The notes: generated by a model from the sequence alone, not told the origin. A stretch of 64,000 bases of DNA from Pseudorasbora parva (GCF_024679245.1 NC_090178.1:14946861-15010860); one strand, 5' to 3'. Shown: positions 48,155 through 61,639, numbered from the stretch's first letter. Translations and numbers: made by a program.

Positions 48155-48714
48155 GCGAGCACCAAGGTTATTTTCGTAAACGAAAACTAAAACTAAGACT
48201 AAAACTATTGGTCAAAAAACATTTTCGTAAACTGAAATAAAATTTAAAAATCTGAATAAATAAAAAACTAAAACTAAACGAAACTAACTACTCTTACTAA
48301 AAAACTAACTGAAATAAAATAATAATTAGCAAAAATAAATATTCGTTTTCGTTATTAATAAGCTCTCTTTAATGTGGTGGAAAATCTGACTGTGGCGGTT
48401 GAGGGAGTGTCTGTATATTGCGCTACTGCGCGTGAAGTGATCTGAGTGACGGCACGTGCAGACAGGCAACACATCGCTAAACGGCAGTTCACAAAGAATC
48501 AATGCGTCCGTGGCAGTGAAATGGGAAATAACACAAGGTAATGAGATGCACGTTGAACTTCTTTTAACTTAAGCTCACTGTTTTAGAAGCAGGCGCAAAA
48601 GTCAGCAACTATAGTAGCAAGTACTAGCCTACTGTGCGTTTGAGATTTCATGTTTGCATAATATTGACAGGCTCAAAGGTGTTATCATAATCATTTGCAT
48701 TATATTATATTATT

Positions 48715-48990
48715 ATCTGTGTGGAGACATTTCCCCACAAAGTAGGGAATACCACGATACACACACACACACGCGTTTGTTTCACTATATAAGTGAGGAT
48801 ATTGCATAGACTTCCATTGATTTTATATCAGGTTAAAGATATTTTATATCCCCTAACCCAACCCCTATCCCTAAACCTCCCCATCCCAAGAACGTGCAAA
48901 ACAATAGATTTAAATAAAAACATGTTTTGGCCGATTTATAAGCCTTTTTAACTAGTGAGGACCAGTCAAATGTCCTCACTAGTCAGTTAT
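48715..48990. repeat. AC-associated repeat with a 12-bp perfect hairpin
   Basis: Contains ccctaacccaacccctatcc (48,848 on), the inverse of the G-rich module, and a hairpin of actagtgaggac (48,951-48,962) with gtcctcactagt (48,972-48,983). It adjoins the AC array and parallels 16,897-17,200. Confidence 0.75.
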
Positions 48991-49002
48991 CATAATATTA
49001 TA

Positions 49003-49003
<1 letters not shown>

Positions 49004-49085
<82 letters not shown>
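49004..49085. repeat. (AC)41 microsatellite
   Basis: Uninterrupted dinucleotide array within the hAT-like element. Confidence 0.98.
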
Positions 49086-49087
<2 letters not shown>

Positions 49088-49851
49088 GTGGTCTTACACT
49101 GCTAGCCTACATTGTACTATTGAAGAAATTAAAATAAGCTTTTAATTGTTTAACAATTTCATCTTTGTTATGAATGAGTTTGTCTGAAATTTATAATTTT
49201 TACTTTTATATTTTACTTTGCATTTATTTTGTTCTTTAAGATAGGCTAATACTCAGAGGATCTATGTCAAAAATATCAAATATAATTTTTTAAAATCAAA
49301 ATATAATTTTTCATTTTTAATCTCCAGATCGTTGTTTGTATATAGGTCATAGTTTGACTTAAGCTTTTTTGCTCAAAGGTGAAGACCCAACTTTATGCAT
49401 GTTTTGTAAGACAGTCCTGGGTTTAAACAATAATGCTCGTTTATCACGTGATTTCACTTAAGGATGTTTAGTAAGATTAAACTCTAATCTGTGCAAACAT
49501 TAAACTTTGCTGAAATTAAAAACCTTGATTTGGTCTCTACACTTCATTATGGTAACTCTGCTAAACTATAATTACTAAAACTAAAACTGAAACTAAATAA
49601 ATAAAAACTAAATAGAAATGTATTTGCAAAATAAAAACTAAACTAAAACTAGAAAAACCATTTGTAAAACTAACTAAAACTAAACTGAAATTTGTAGCAA
49701 AATTGTAAACGATAATAAAATAAAAACTAATTTCAAAAAGCAAAACTATAATCACCTTGGCGAGCACATGGCACAAAGACATGACAACCATGTGCTCACA
49801 GTAAACAAAACAAAAACAAGAGCACATGGCACCAAGGCACGAACACAGATT

Positions 49852-50000
49852 TTATTATGCCACAGACGACCGCTTCTGCTTCTACCCGTCACACGTGTGT
49901 GTAGTAATCATATTAGATACATTTGCGTCTGTTAAAAGTTATGTTATAATGCTAGTAAGTAGTTTGCTCGGTGGCTACTATGAGACATTTGTTGCCAGGG
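49852..50000. repeat. dispersed repeat, second copy of 7,560-7,740
   Basis: Shares with the 7.6-kb copy the ordered words ccgcttctgcttct, attagatacattt, gttataa and ggctactatgagacatttgt (there gctgctatgagacacttgt). It is followed at 49,996 by cagggttggggagaaactaa, the start of another common repeat. Confidence 0.7.
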
Positions 50001-51740
50001 TTGGGGAGAAACTAAATACATATATGTAACTTAGTTATGTATTTAAAAATCAAAATTTGAGTAACTGTATACAGTTTTTGGTGATTCTCAGACTCTGACA
50101 GTCTGCAAAAGCATATTAAGCTACATTTCTGCTCACAAGTTTCATACCCCTTTCAGATTATGCAACATTTTTATAATTTTAATAAAATAAGAGGGATCTG
50201 GGATCCTAAAAAGTTTACGTTACTTTTATTTAGTACTGTCCTGTATAAGCTATTTCACATAATCGATGTTTACATATACTCCACATGGAAAAATGACCAA
50301 ATTTACACAAATTGCCACATTCAGAAATGTACATACCCTTGAAACTTAACTGCATGACATTACCTGGATGAACCACTACCTTTTTCATCTTTCATTTTAA
50401 TTAATTTGTTTAGGTAGTTGTGACTTTTTATCGACTTTATAACCCTTAAAAAGAATATAACATTGTTCTAGTGGTTTTGGGATATTTTAATCCTAAAAGC
50501 ATACATATTGTGCCTATATATGCTTTTGTTCTGTATATTATTTTGTATATTTATATTGTTTAATGTTTTCGACTAAAATAAAATCTCAAGATATAATGTA
50601 AGCTTGTTGTGTAACCTATACTTGCTAATCATAAACTTGTTCAGAAGTGGTGACAAAACATAATAATTAAAAACAACATTTCTAGTTAAACTTCATTTAA
50701 ATAAACAAATATTTTAATATTTGTTTTTTTTATTAGCCCAAATATTCTAATACTATATATTTTTTTTAAATGCCCATCCCTATTTTTTTAATTAATATAT
50801 TAAATCATATATTTATTTTTCTTAAAAACATCAAGTTTTCTTAAAAAACAAAACAAAACAAAAAACGTATGAGCATCGATCAATGTGTTCACATGCGTTC
50901 AAACTGCTAAAAGCCATAGTTTGCAACAAATGTAATACACACTCAGACTGAACCGATGAGACGCACAGATTAAAGAGTCTCATAGCTTTGCTCCAGGGCA
51001 AGAATGTAAAGCACGCTGTTCAAAAAGAAAAAAAAAGTACAACAACAAAAAAACAAAAAGTACATCTTCATCATGTCGTTGTTTTTAACACCCTTGTCTT
51101 TACATCAGCCAAGACACCAGGGCAGAACTGCATCTTTTGTTTGATAAACACGTGCTCTGGCTGGTCGAATTACGCTGTGCTGTAGAGATCTTGGCGCAGA
51201 GTCTGAGAAGATGAAAAAGGCCACACAGATGGATCTACTCGCTTTTGTTCCCAGAGAAATCAGAGCTCTGGGAGTCTCTGTGTCCCTACATGTCCAATCT
51301 ATGACAGGGAGCAACAGCTAATAAATGAGCTTTGTAACAGAAAAGCCAACTCTTTCCTCCGCCTGATATACTGCAACCATAGGGAGGCTGTCATCACCTT
51401 TAGGATCGCTAACTTCAACACAGAATTGAGGATGAAAAAAGAAAAAAGAGCAGCTACTGGCACACGACAGTGACTGGACTGACTTGACATGAAATGTAAT
51501 TTGTCATCCATTATCATGTGCAGATGTGGCAATATTTAAAAATAACTGTGTTTGGATATATTTTATAAATTAGTAATGCTATCTGTGTATCTGAATAAGA
51601 TGAGATTTGGCTCAAAAGCCTCATACTGAGTGAATAATCTGACCATCAGTGTCACCTATGGTCTCAAACAGCAAATCACTAAAATTATCCTTAAATACAG
51701 TCTGCAATTCAAGATATTTAGTTAGATTGCAATATACACT
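50001..51740. other. rspo2 intron, no gene
   Basis: AT-rich DNA with T-runs (50,724-50,733; 50,760-50,768) and A-rich tracts (50,846-50,865; 51,026-51,060). The frames at 50,988-51,314 have no domain. Confidence 0.6.
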
Positions 51741-51742
51741 AT

Positions 51743-51945
51743 ATGCATGCGGCAATCCTGTGGGTGAAAATGCTTTTTGATGCAAGAGGTCAGAGGAGAA
51801 TGAGCCGATTGATTCAAGCTGATAGAAGAGCAACTTTGACTGAAATAACCACTCGTTACAACCGAGGTATGCAGCAGAGCATTTGTGAAGCCACAACACG
51901 CACAACCTTGAGGCGGATGGGCTACAATCTGGGGACAACATGTGC
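51743..51945 (+). pseudogene. Tc1-like transposase fragment (second family)
   Basis: The plus frame reads FDARGQRRMSRLIQADRRAT, LTEITTRYNRGMQQSICEAT and RTTLRRMGYN, which is the second helix-turn-helix of the DNA-binding region of a fish Tc1-type transposase. The homology ends at about 51,930, before the catalytic domain. It is distinct from the family at 21 and 54 kb. Confidence 0.8.
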
Positions 51946-53284
51946 TGACCATAGACCGCTGACTTTCAGTCAGAATCATTTTGTGACATGTTGTGACAGT
52001 TTGTCTGGTACTTTAGAAATGTTGATGCTGTCCTCTCCAGCAGCTGGAATGAGTTACCGGTTGCTATTGCAACTCTCAACGGCCACCAGGACCAGGGTTT
52101 TATAAAAGCTATTTATTTGTTGTAAAGTGTAATAATCATCTCAGAAAAATAAATTATTCTGTCAGGCACAGTTGATGTAAACAGAGCCTTGGACAAACAC
52201 TGTCAAGATGAAAGAGTGTAGCCAGGCTATGTCTGTGTCATTATTCCAACATTATCAACTTCTTACGAAATAAAAACTTTACCCCTCAGAAAAATTTACT
52301 TTTCCTGTATCATCAACATTACAACCTGGTGTGAGTGGCGCACGGCACGCACTCTTCGGTAGAAAAGGCGCGCGCTGTATATCACGTCACATCAATGCAC
52401 ACTCAAAAGTAATCGGGTAGTTTACATGCTGAAATATTTCGTTTGAACGGTTCATGAAAAGGTTTATTCCACCCCTCTCAAACTGATTACAATTTCATTC
52501 GGTTTGGGCATTTTTATTCCGATTGAGGTGTTTATATGGAACATTTTCATTCGGATTGGACTTTTAAACCGATTACAATGCTCCATGAAAATTCACCTAT
52601 TATTTGGGTAGCACGCATATTCTGAATGCCTTCCCCAAAATTAAGATGAGCCATTTTAATCTAGATTAATTCTAAAATTAATCTAGATTTAAAAAATGTA
52701 TCTATACCCACCTCTAATATTATATATATATATAATATATATATTATAATATATATGTATGTAATATATATAATATATATATATATTACATACACAGACA
52801 CCGTCAACATTTTCTCACAATATCACAGTCTATTCACTATAGTTTAGGAAATGGTAATTAAATATGTTACATTTAAGTCCACAAGTAGATAGTAACAATA
52901 AAGGTCAACCAATGACCAAGCACTGCTTAAATTCAGTCTTTGGTGTAAACGTCACATTAGCAAATAAGGAAAAAACACTAGTCAGGTCAAAGTGTCTCAA
53001 TAATTTTGGTCCCAAATCTTTCTCTTAATCATTGTCTGAAGATTTTTTGGATATATTATGTCACATGTTACCTTATTTTGTTATCCTCACTTACATAAAT
53101 GCACTATAGTGTCCTGTAACTACTAGCAAAAATGTAAATTGGATGTCTGAATCATTTTTGGTTTGACTTGGGGATATATAAAGATAAAATCATTTATATA
53201 GCTTACATATTTTTATATAAAATTGCATATTTACATAACATTACATGAGCATTTTTGTAAATATTTTTATATATATACATACAT

Positions 53285-53317
<33 letters not shown>

Positions 53318-53990
53318 TAAAAAAGATTTTAAGAACCAGCAGGATAACCTTGGCCTTGGTTCCACTTTTGAAGGCCTAGATGATAACAGGAAGCTAATAG
53401 GGCATAATTGGATCACCTGTTCTTCCACAGACATGGGAATAAGGACAGACAGTGGGAATCTGATGAAACCCCAATGCAAGAGGGACAAAGAAAAGCCTTA
53501 ACAGAATATTAGAGGAAATTGCCAACTCCGCTGAAAACTGCTGCTTGAGATTTATGCTTGGCCTTTTTTTCCACTTGGCTTTCAATGTGGTTTTCAAGTC
53601 AAGTGCATGTTGAGTTGAATCATCAAGCTTTAGGGGTGATCTAATCCTGAAAGACTTGTGGCAGGAATGCCTCTCTACTGTGGTCTGGATTTTTTTTAAA
53701 AGACACACAAAAAACAATAAAGCAAATTATACTGTGCACATATGAGCCAGTGTTATATCCAAGCGGCTGCGAACCACCTTGGCTAGGGCTGTTGAATGTT
53801 TACTTAATTTTTAAGCAATTAAACATGTAATGTTCAATAACTTCTTTTTCAAATAAAAATCGTCTTTAAATTCTATATGACAGTGCCATGTAAACAAGGG
53901 GTACATTTGGTAGCTGGTCCTGAGGTCACAGTAACCAATACATAGTATTCAGCAGCCATCTGCGGTGCAAAAGGGATGCCCATGCTTGGA
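51946..53990. other. rspo2 intron, no gene; repeats and AT/AC tracts
   Basis: 52,320-52,640 is repeat-like (attacaatttcattcggttt, attcggattggacttttaaa). 52,720-52,795 is an (AT)n-rich palindromic tract. 53,291-53,317 is (AC)n. No exon seen. Confidence 0.5.
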
Positions 53991-54019
53991 AAGTGCTAAA
54001 TCCGGCCACATTTTTCCAT

Positions 54020-55320
54020 TTATCCTACCCAGAGCTTCGCTGAAAGAGCCTGTCTCATCTCGCAGCCCCATACACAACAAATTGCGATGCACTGTGTATT
54101 CTGATACCTTTCTATCAGAACCAGAATTAACTTATCGAGCAATCTGAGCTGCAGTAGATTGTCTTTTTGATCGGACCACACGGGCCAACCTTCGCTCCCC
54201 ACGTGCATCAGTGAGCCTTGGCCATCCATGACCCTGTTGCTGGTTCACCACTTTTCCATCCTTGGACCACTTTTGATAAAAACTGACCACTGCATGCAAA
54301 CTGAGAACATCCCACAAGAGCTGCAGTTTTGGATTTGCTCTGACCCTGTCGCCTAGCCATCACAAATTGCCCTTTGTCAAACTCGGTCAAATCCTTACCG
54401 AGGATTTGCTTGCCCATTTTTCTGCTTCTAACACAACTTTGAAGACAAACCCTGCGTCCCAATTCGCATACGATCCATACTAAATAGTACTCAAAAATAG
54501 AATTAGTATGTCCCAAATTGTAGTATGTTGAAAAGAGTATCCCAAAGATACCCGGAGGGTTTACTATTTCCGGTCCGAATTCGTCGAAGTACTGATCGAT
54601 GTGCACTCTAACGGCTGATATTGCCCACAACCCATTGCGAGTTGGACGAGGATTCGATAAGAACTACAAACGCAGATAAAAAAGCGTTAACAAACTACAA
54701 ACATGGCGGATGTGCAAGTCCGACAGTTAAGTAGAGAAGTTTAGATAAAGGGGTTTGAGTGACCAACTATCAATATTTAACCTGACAAAAATATATTTGT
54801 TCAGTGTTGTCCACATTATATTTCACCTGCAGCAGCATTGTGAACTTTTGTAATGACACGTTTGGCCATTAACTTTTAAATGCATCATTATATTTCAACT
54901 GCAAACACATAAGGAGAGTCTCTGCATTAAAGACCCACAAATGGCAAATCAACGAGCGGCTACATTTCTCTCCGATATGGTAGGAGATTCATCTGAATGT
55001 GGAGGATTTTTACTGTGACGAATCTGACGATGATTGACAGGGCAGTTAAACGATGACGGGATGCACGTAATTAAGCGACAGCGAAGTAGTATGTCCCGAA
55101 GCTTGCATACTTTTCTGCTATACACACTCACAAGTATATACTTTTTCTACACAGAAAGACTACATATTTTAGGACATAGTATAAGTAGGCGAATTGGGAG
55201 GCAGCAAAAAAGTTCACTTGCTGCCTAATATATCCCTCCCACTAACAGGTGCCATGATGAAGAGATAATCAGTGTTATTCACGTCACCTGTCATAATTTT
55301 ATGACTGATCGGTGAATATA
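54020..55320 (-). pseudogene. Tc1-like element, copy B, interrupted by a miniature transposon
   Basis: The minus strand has the same N-terminal transposase region as copy [41 protein letters not shown] and KRQSTAAQIAR. The element end (55,216-55,297: cctaatatatccctcccact, gataatcagtgttattcacg) runs into its terminus (tcataattttatgactgatcgg) with no palindrome. However, the DNA between transposase and end is split at 54,451-55,205 by another element. The catalytic half is missing here too. Confidence 0.85.
54452..55204. mobile_element. non-autonomous transposon nested in Tc1 copy B
   Basis: The left end is ctgcgtcccaattcgcatac. The right end, inverted, is ctgcctcccaattcgcctac. About 750 bp, with agtatg/catact words near both ends and no frame of note. 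It is absent from the matching place in copy A (about 21,677). Related in style to 13,210-13,612. No clear target duplication. Confidence 0.8.
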
Positions 55321-58290
55321 TATCTGAACAATGTGTACTGTTTCTTCATGTTACCTGCACTCAAGAGAACCCTTTTTATTTGTAAGCAACTGTCAGCTGG
55401 ATGACAGAAAACATCACTTTTCACAGCTCCAAGGATTTTATTAAAATTACCGTTCAAACTTCCACATATTTGTATTCCCGCCCATGGACAGTCAGATTGT
55501 TAGAGGGGTGGTGCCAAAATCAAAAGTGCATTATGGGTGTTGAAGTTTTTGGGTGGTAGGTTTTTGGCAAAAGAGAACACCACAGGCCAGTTGATCTGTT
55601 TTCTATCTGGTTTTACCAGTTTTATTAAAAGCTCATCAAACCAAGTTACATTACTATTGTATCTGCTTAAATAACAATACTCAAATAATAAATAAATACA
55701 TTAAATAAATAACTTGTATATAAAGAACATTCTGGTTGTCAAACGTTAAAGGTTAAAGGTCCAGTTGGCTGGAAAGTGGTTCTAAAATTGTCAGAGAAAA
55801 AGTCTAACATCAATTGTTTGCTTCGATGTTTGGTTATTTAATGCAACAACAGTCATTCATTTTAAGTGTGGCCCATTGTAAGTGTAGGCCACTATAATAA
55901 TGACAAATTGAACTATTAAAGTGTCCATAAATGTATATTCAATTCAACTGGGGCCATCTAAATTCTCAAATGATCATTCAGACTGGTAAAACTCAGTAGA
56001 AACTGGGTGACGGTAGGTGTACCACTTACACTTTCTGGCAAGTCGAGCTCTCTGGTGTGCGAGTTAGACAGAGGGGCCAACGGCAACTTTTGCAGGTCCC
56101 AAATGACATCACTTTAAGTACAACAACTCATTCTTTTCTGGAGGGTACAGGATTCATTACCTCATTGGAAGGACATATTGTGGAATTGTGTTGATTCTTT
56201 AACTATTGGGTATCACTTCAGGCAACAGTCCTTTCGTGTGGCTGAGGTCCACCTCATTCCCATCGGATTATCAAAACTACCAGTAAAACTTAGAAGCTCA
56301 GGAAGGTTTTGAACAGTCTTACCCAAAAGCCTGCATTCGCCCATTTAAAAATGTGACAAAGTGGGAATAATTACAATAACAGTACAATAGGAACAGATTT
56401 AACAACACCAGAGACGATAAAACATAGTATAAAATAGGACAAAACAATTATCCTTGACAAGGGGGCTCTCATGTGGCACATATAGTGTCTTGTTTGAGCT
56501 GTGATACTTGAACTACACGTCTAGGATATTGGCAATCAGAAAGCTCTAAAAAGGGTTTCCATGTGAGTAAAGAGATGACAGGAAACTTTACATATTGACA
56601 AACAGGAGGTCATCCAGGGCCAAAATCTTTCATTCAGTGAAAATCTGCTTACTAACATGGCCTATAAATAATGGCAAAAATATTTAATAATGTCATGAAG
56701 TCAGCATTAATACTCACAGCCCTGCCACCGTGAAGTCACGTGTCCATACAAGTAAGCTGATAAGTACCTTGTTGGCTGCTGTAAAGGTTATGACTGAAAT
56801 TAGTCTCCCTGCTTGCATGTTATACCCTAATTCTCAGTCTGGAGCCTTTTCGTGCATTGTGCAACCGTGAGAAAGAGAGAGCGTGGGGGGTTTCCTTGTG
56901 GTGACACTGAAAGACTTCAAATGTAAAGGGAGAAAAGGAGGGTTCAAGATGGATGAGGAAGAGGGCTTTCACTTGACAACCTGTGGAAAAACTGATGGTA
57001 CCAGCACACCAGTTCTCTCTGCATTCTGAATATTTTTTCCAACATTTATCTCTCCTTTATCCTTCCCACACTCTCTTTTTATCTGGTTAGCTTAAGTGGC
57101 AGGCTGCTGCAGTGTTTGGGAGCAACTAACCAAAAGCAGAAAGGCTACTAATTTATGGGTCATATTTTATCGCGCGCACAGTCAAACAATCTTGTGAGAT
57201 AAAGTAATAATTAAACACACTCTTCAAGTACATCTCTTTCAAATAATTCTATCAACCGTCACTCCTTTGTGTTTCTGGAACTTGTCCCATTGTATTTTAC
57301 GTGTTCATTTTTGCAGTGAAATAAATATTGCAGTGCTGTCAAAATTAGTGCCTTAATGCATGCATTATTTTTTTATTCTTCAGTTTAACTCGTTACAAAT
57401 ATTTTAGGCAATTAACACAGCATCTGTTTTTTTCTGTCATCTTTTGGCTAGTGATACATTATATGATCACACTCTTATTCAAGTGCGACAAGACAAAAGA
57501 GAACACACTGCCTGTGAATGTCACAGAAAGACACGCACCAGTACTGAGTTTTCTTTAGCGCTTGAAAAAGCAATAAAACACAGTTATGCCAAAAGGCCTG
57601 TTTTTTCGAGTATCCTCATGAAGGCAGACTTAAATGAGTAAAGTAACATAATAAATTAATTTAAAGAGTTCTGAGAAAATGAGATGCGTGTCATGTTGGG
57701 CAGCGGATGATCTTAAAGTGACAGCAGCCTAATAAAACAGTTGCAGTGATGTCTGTCATTAATGTTAAACAAAGACCAAAGAAAATTGTAGCTTTAATGA
57801 GGATTAATCTTCCGTATATTTAAATGATCATTTATGCAGTGAAGACAGTAAAGTGTTTGATAACTTTATTCCATTTCTGTATTAACCATTTAGACATTTA
57901 TTGTAACAGGTTTATGTACAGATTGTTATAAGTTCACTTAAATTAAGCTTAATAAATATTGAAATTGCTAGCTTTCAGTAATACTGTATTGTTAAATGTC
58001 TATAATTAAAAAATGTTTTTAAAAAATGTATTTCATCGAGACATCAGTACCAGTATCAATATCAGTGTGGCCTTCAGTCATAAAAAGATACCATTACAAA
58101 AAATATTTAAATCCGAGTTGTTTCTACATTTATTTGGAGAGTAACTGTGAAATTATAATATAAAAATATTAAAAACTCCAATGTTTTTAGTCGCAATTAA
58201 TTACAGAAAGAAAAGGTGTGATTAATTAGTTTAAGTGTGTTCGTGTTTATTGTAATTTTGAGTGTATTAATACACTAGACTGTGATACGG
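55321..58290. other. rspo2 intron, no gene seen
   Basis: Nearly 3 kb of AT-rich text with no frame of note and no clear repeat signature. It is one of the least repetitive stretches of the intron. Confidence 0.6.
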
Positions 58291-58291
58291 C

Positions 58292-58575
58292 TTTTAAAAG
58301 GATAGTTTACCCAAAAATGAAACTGTCATAATTTACTTAAACTCATGTAGTCCCAAACCTGTATGAATTTCTTCTGCAAAACATTGTGGTTTTTGTAAAA
58401 GTTTTAGTAATAAGAAACAAAAATAGTTGTTGTTGAATGCTGGGGGTCCAAACGACATTGGACCCCAATGACTTTCATTGTGTGGACAGAAAAAAAAGAC
58501 TGTTAATAAAGTCATGTAGGTTTGCATTGACATGATGATGACAGAACTTTCATTTCATGGTGAACAGTCCCTTTA
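58292..58575. mobile_element. palindromic miniature element (ggatagtttacccaaaaatg type)
   Basis: Starts aaaaggatagtttacccaaa and ends tggtgaacagtcccttta. The subterminal words gtcccaaacctgtatgaatt and gtcatgtaggtttgcattg are inverse, and the centre (gtccaaacgacattggaccc) is near-palindromic. A very common fish repeat. Confidence 0.8.
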
Positions 58576-59378
58576 GGTCAATTATGCAATCATCCTTCTG
58601 CACATTTGAGATGGTTGGATCACGCATATGATGCTCGCCAGAGGTAGGTCAGTGTTCAGTCTGGATTTCAAAAGCACTCGACCCCACCCCACTGCTCCAG
58701 CGGAAGAGTCTGCACTGATGTAGTGCAAACCTGTCTCCTCTTTGGCTTTGTTTTTGCTCAGGCCCGGCGATTCTGCAAAGCATTCCTAAACGAGATAGGA
58801 TCACACACACACACACTCAAGGTCTAATGATAAGCAGCTGCTGCTTAAGTGATTTCAGAGCATGTTTTTTAAAAACACGATCAACTCAAATGTAATCCAC
58901 CGTTTGAGGCTCTTGGAAGAACGTACTGTAGTTGTGCTGAAAACTCGGACAAGACAGAATGAGGAGCGACTTGGAATGGCTGCTGCGCGGTCTAAAGCTT
59001 TCTCAGTGTCCCGACTTTCTCAGTTCTCGCACTAACCCTGATAGAACATCCCATTATGACTGACAGACATGAAGAGCTTAGCAAAGATGACAGAAAAAGC
59101 ATAACTTAAGGAGATGGGTCAAATGCGAAGCTGGATTAGAAAGTCATGACTGAAACAGCGATCACATCAAAGTAGGCTTTGCGCGGAGATTTGATGCTAC
59201 GTGACAATGTGAGGTTTTGTTCTGGGAGAAGTTCTCCTTGAAAGGAATCCAGATTAACTGGCCACATATCAGTATCATTTAAAATCAAAATTCAAGCAGG
59301 ACAACAAATAGTTTGGAGGACACCATGTCCCAGAAGTCTCTGGAAACAACATGTCTTTGTCCCTTCTCCAAAATTTAT
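58576..59378. other. rspo2 intron, no gene
   Basis: Balanced, apparently unique sequence with a short (AC)n at 58,803-58,816. No exon signature. Confidence 0.55.
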
Positions 59379-60205
59379 AGGATTAGTTCACATCAAAATG
59401 AAAATTTCCTGATAATTTACTCACCCCCTTGCCAGATGTCAAAAAAAATCACGTTTTTTGAGGAAAACATTTCAGGACTTTTTCTCCACAGAATGGACTT
59501 CAGTGGCAACTGAAATGCTCAATCAATTCAGATTCAAATTCCAACAATTATAGAAGCTCTGCATGATCCCAGCTGAGGAATAGGGTCTTTTTTAGCAAAA
59601 ACATTGTCCATTTTACAAAAAAACAAGTATGGTCCTCTTGCACTGCCCTGCGACAGAGCACGGATTGCTCAGTCACGTAGGAAAGGTCACACTAGACGTA
59701 GGCAGTTCCGCCCCGTGTTTAAAAAGCGCTCGTAGGAAGACTAATACAAACATCCGTTAGCAAAAAAAGGTTAAACATCAATGTCTGATGATTTTGAAGT
59801 TGGAGATGGAGTTTGTTTGTATTAGTATTCACACATTCATTTGAGGCATTATTTCCGCCTATGTCTAACGTGACCTTTCTGACATGTTTGCGCAATCCGT
59901 GGCGAGCCGCAGAGCAGCGCAAGATAAGCAATTTAAATGTATTTAAATGTTTCTTTTTTCTTGAAAATGGCAGATAGCTTCGGTTAATAAGACCCTATTC
60001 CTCAGCTGGGATAGTGCAGAGCCCTCTGAAGTGCTTCGAAGCCCTTTGAAACTGCATTGATTTGGACCTTCAACATTCTGGTTGCCATTGAAGTCACCCT
60101 GAAAAATCCTGAAATGTTTCCGTCAAAAAACATACACAAATATCTTGGATGAGATGGGGGGATGAGTAAATGATCAGGACATTTTTGTTTTAAAACAAAC
60201 TAATC
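59379..60205. mobile_element. long inverted-repeat element, about 830 bp
   Basis: The left arm has gattagttcacatcaaaatg, ctgataatttactcaccccc, tggacttcagtggcaactga and tgcatgatcccagctgagga. The right arm has the inverse words: tcctcagctgggatagtgca, tgccattgaagtcaccctga, gatgagtaaatgatcaggac and aactaatcccttaa. The centre (59,630-59,970) is CpG-containing and unmatched. The 59,719-59,931 frame is a repeat translation. Confidence 0.8.
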
Positions 60206-61277
60206 CCTTAAGAACTTAGAAAATGTAGGTGCAAGGACTATGATTACTAGTTGAGAACAGAAAAGCTCTATAATGCTAAGTGGTCTCAAATGGTACATCC
60301 AGTTTATGGTAAATGAGGCTTTTTAGGTGTTCCCCCTCCTCCTCTTTTGATAAAATTGGCAGATAAATCTGTATCGAGTTTGCTGAGTGAGAAGGGACAT
60401 GTTTTTATACAAGGGGTGTCTGTACTGCATCTGGGATTATTAACATCGTAGGTCCTGACACACTCCTCTGAGGTTTCAAGTCTGTCTGTCAGGAGTTTGG
60501 CTCGAACAATCCAAAGAGTTAGAGTTTTGTTTTCACATGAAGTACAAAGCCAACACCTCAGGCTTTTCACTTAACCTCAAAGGTCCTGGTGTGTCTCAGG
60601 CCTGGCGCAAATGTTAAAATAAGGTTATAAAATACAGCGCATGGAAGGAGGGGGGATAAACAATTACAAAAGAACTATTATGCTATTTGCAGAAAAAATA
60701 TAAGAATTTTGTTTTCATATTTTATTCTCGATTCTAGGGATGGGTGACATCCAACATCTGACCAGTCAATTATTGAAGAAAACTAAAAGTCCTCTTCTTT
60801 AAAAAAAAAATCAACCACAAACACCATGTTTAACACAATAGGCCAAGCAAAATCTCAAGACCTTTGCAAAAACACATCTTATGCAAACACATTAAAAAAT
60901 GACACACCTAAAAAATGTGTCTGATCAGGTCAATTCGAAACTGCCTAGTCAATATTCAAGTCAACACTGCATTCATCGTATAAAAAAAGATGGTTGCCCA
61001 AATGACTAGTTGATTTTGTAAATATGTAGTTTTGCATATCCCTAATTGTTTCACACACTGAATGCAATATAAAAGTTTTGATGAAAGAAAATCTCGGGGA
61101 AAAGTGTCTTCAGAAATCACAACACTCTTCAGGAAAAATACGAAGTGATATATAAACAAATAAGCATAAGATTAAGATTACAGATTTCAATAGTGAATTT
61201 GCCAAATTGACAGATTTGTCAGTTCACTTACAACAAAGTTACAATACACAAGCATTGGTATCAAACACGAACACGCA
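60206..61277. other. rspo2 intron, no gene
   Basis: No recognised element except a possible repeat scrap near 60,740-61,020. No exon signature. Confidence 0.5.
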
Positions 61278-61637
61278 AAATAGGGGGCGTGGTCTTGTTG
61301 CTCTCCCACGTGGAGAAGAGCGCGCATTCAGCGCTTGCATCTCCCTGTTATGGTAAGAGGCGGGACATTTCCGGGCAAAGTGCGCCAAGCTGCTGTCCAA
61401 TCACAACATGGGAAGCGCTGGCCCAATCAGAACTCGTTACGTGTTTCTGAAGGAGGGACTTCATAGAACAAGGAAATCATCAGGCCGTTTTTAGGACAGA
61501 GGAAACAGCGGCGTACAGATAAGTAAATTGTGTGAAAAATACTGGGGTTTTTTACACGCGAAACATGAACTCATGTTATACTGCACACTGTAAACATAAT
61601 CAAAGCTTTGAAAACACGCGAAGAACGGGACCTTTAA
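61278..61637. repeat. truncated copy of the 62,577-63,685 element family
   Basis: Shares with that element the ordered words agggacttcatagaac.aggaaa.catcag, catga.c.catgtta, cataatcaa.gc.ttgaaaa and an end ccttTTAA-like (gacctttaac). Only the right portion is present. Confidence 0.7.
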
Positions 61638-61639
61638 CT

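Larger units (their letters stand above)
48163..49759. mobile_element. 1.6-kb hAT-like non-autonomous element with perfect 8-bp target duplication
   Basis: GCGAGCAC occurs at both flanks (48,155-48,162 and 49,760-49,767). The termini are caaggttattttcgt and, inverted, caaggtgattatagt. An 8-bp duplication and CA-AGG ends fit the hAT superfamily. Both subterminal regions are made of aactaaaact-type repeats (48,170-48,350 and 49,560-49,755). The interior holds the GT-associated repeat and AC array. No transposase frame. Confidence 0.85.

Noticed and set aside
51621..51979. Two minus-strand frames of 106 and 85 codons
   Set aside because: Antisense of the plus-strand Tc1-like transposase fragment.
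54208..54630. 140-codon minus-strand frame
   Set aside because: Runs from the nested miniature element into the Tc1 fragment; an artefact of two repeats.
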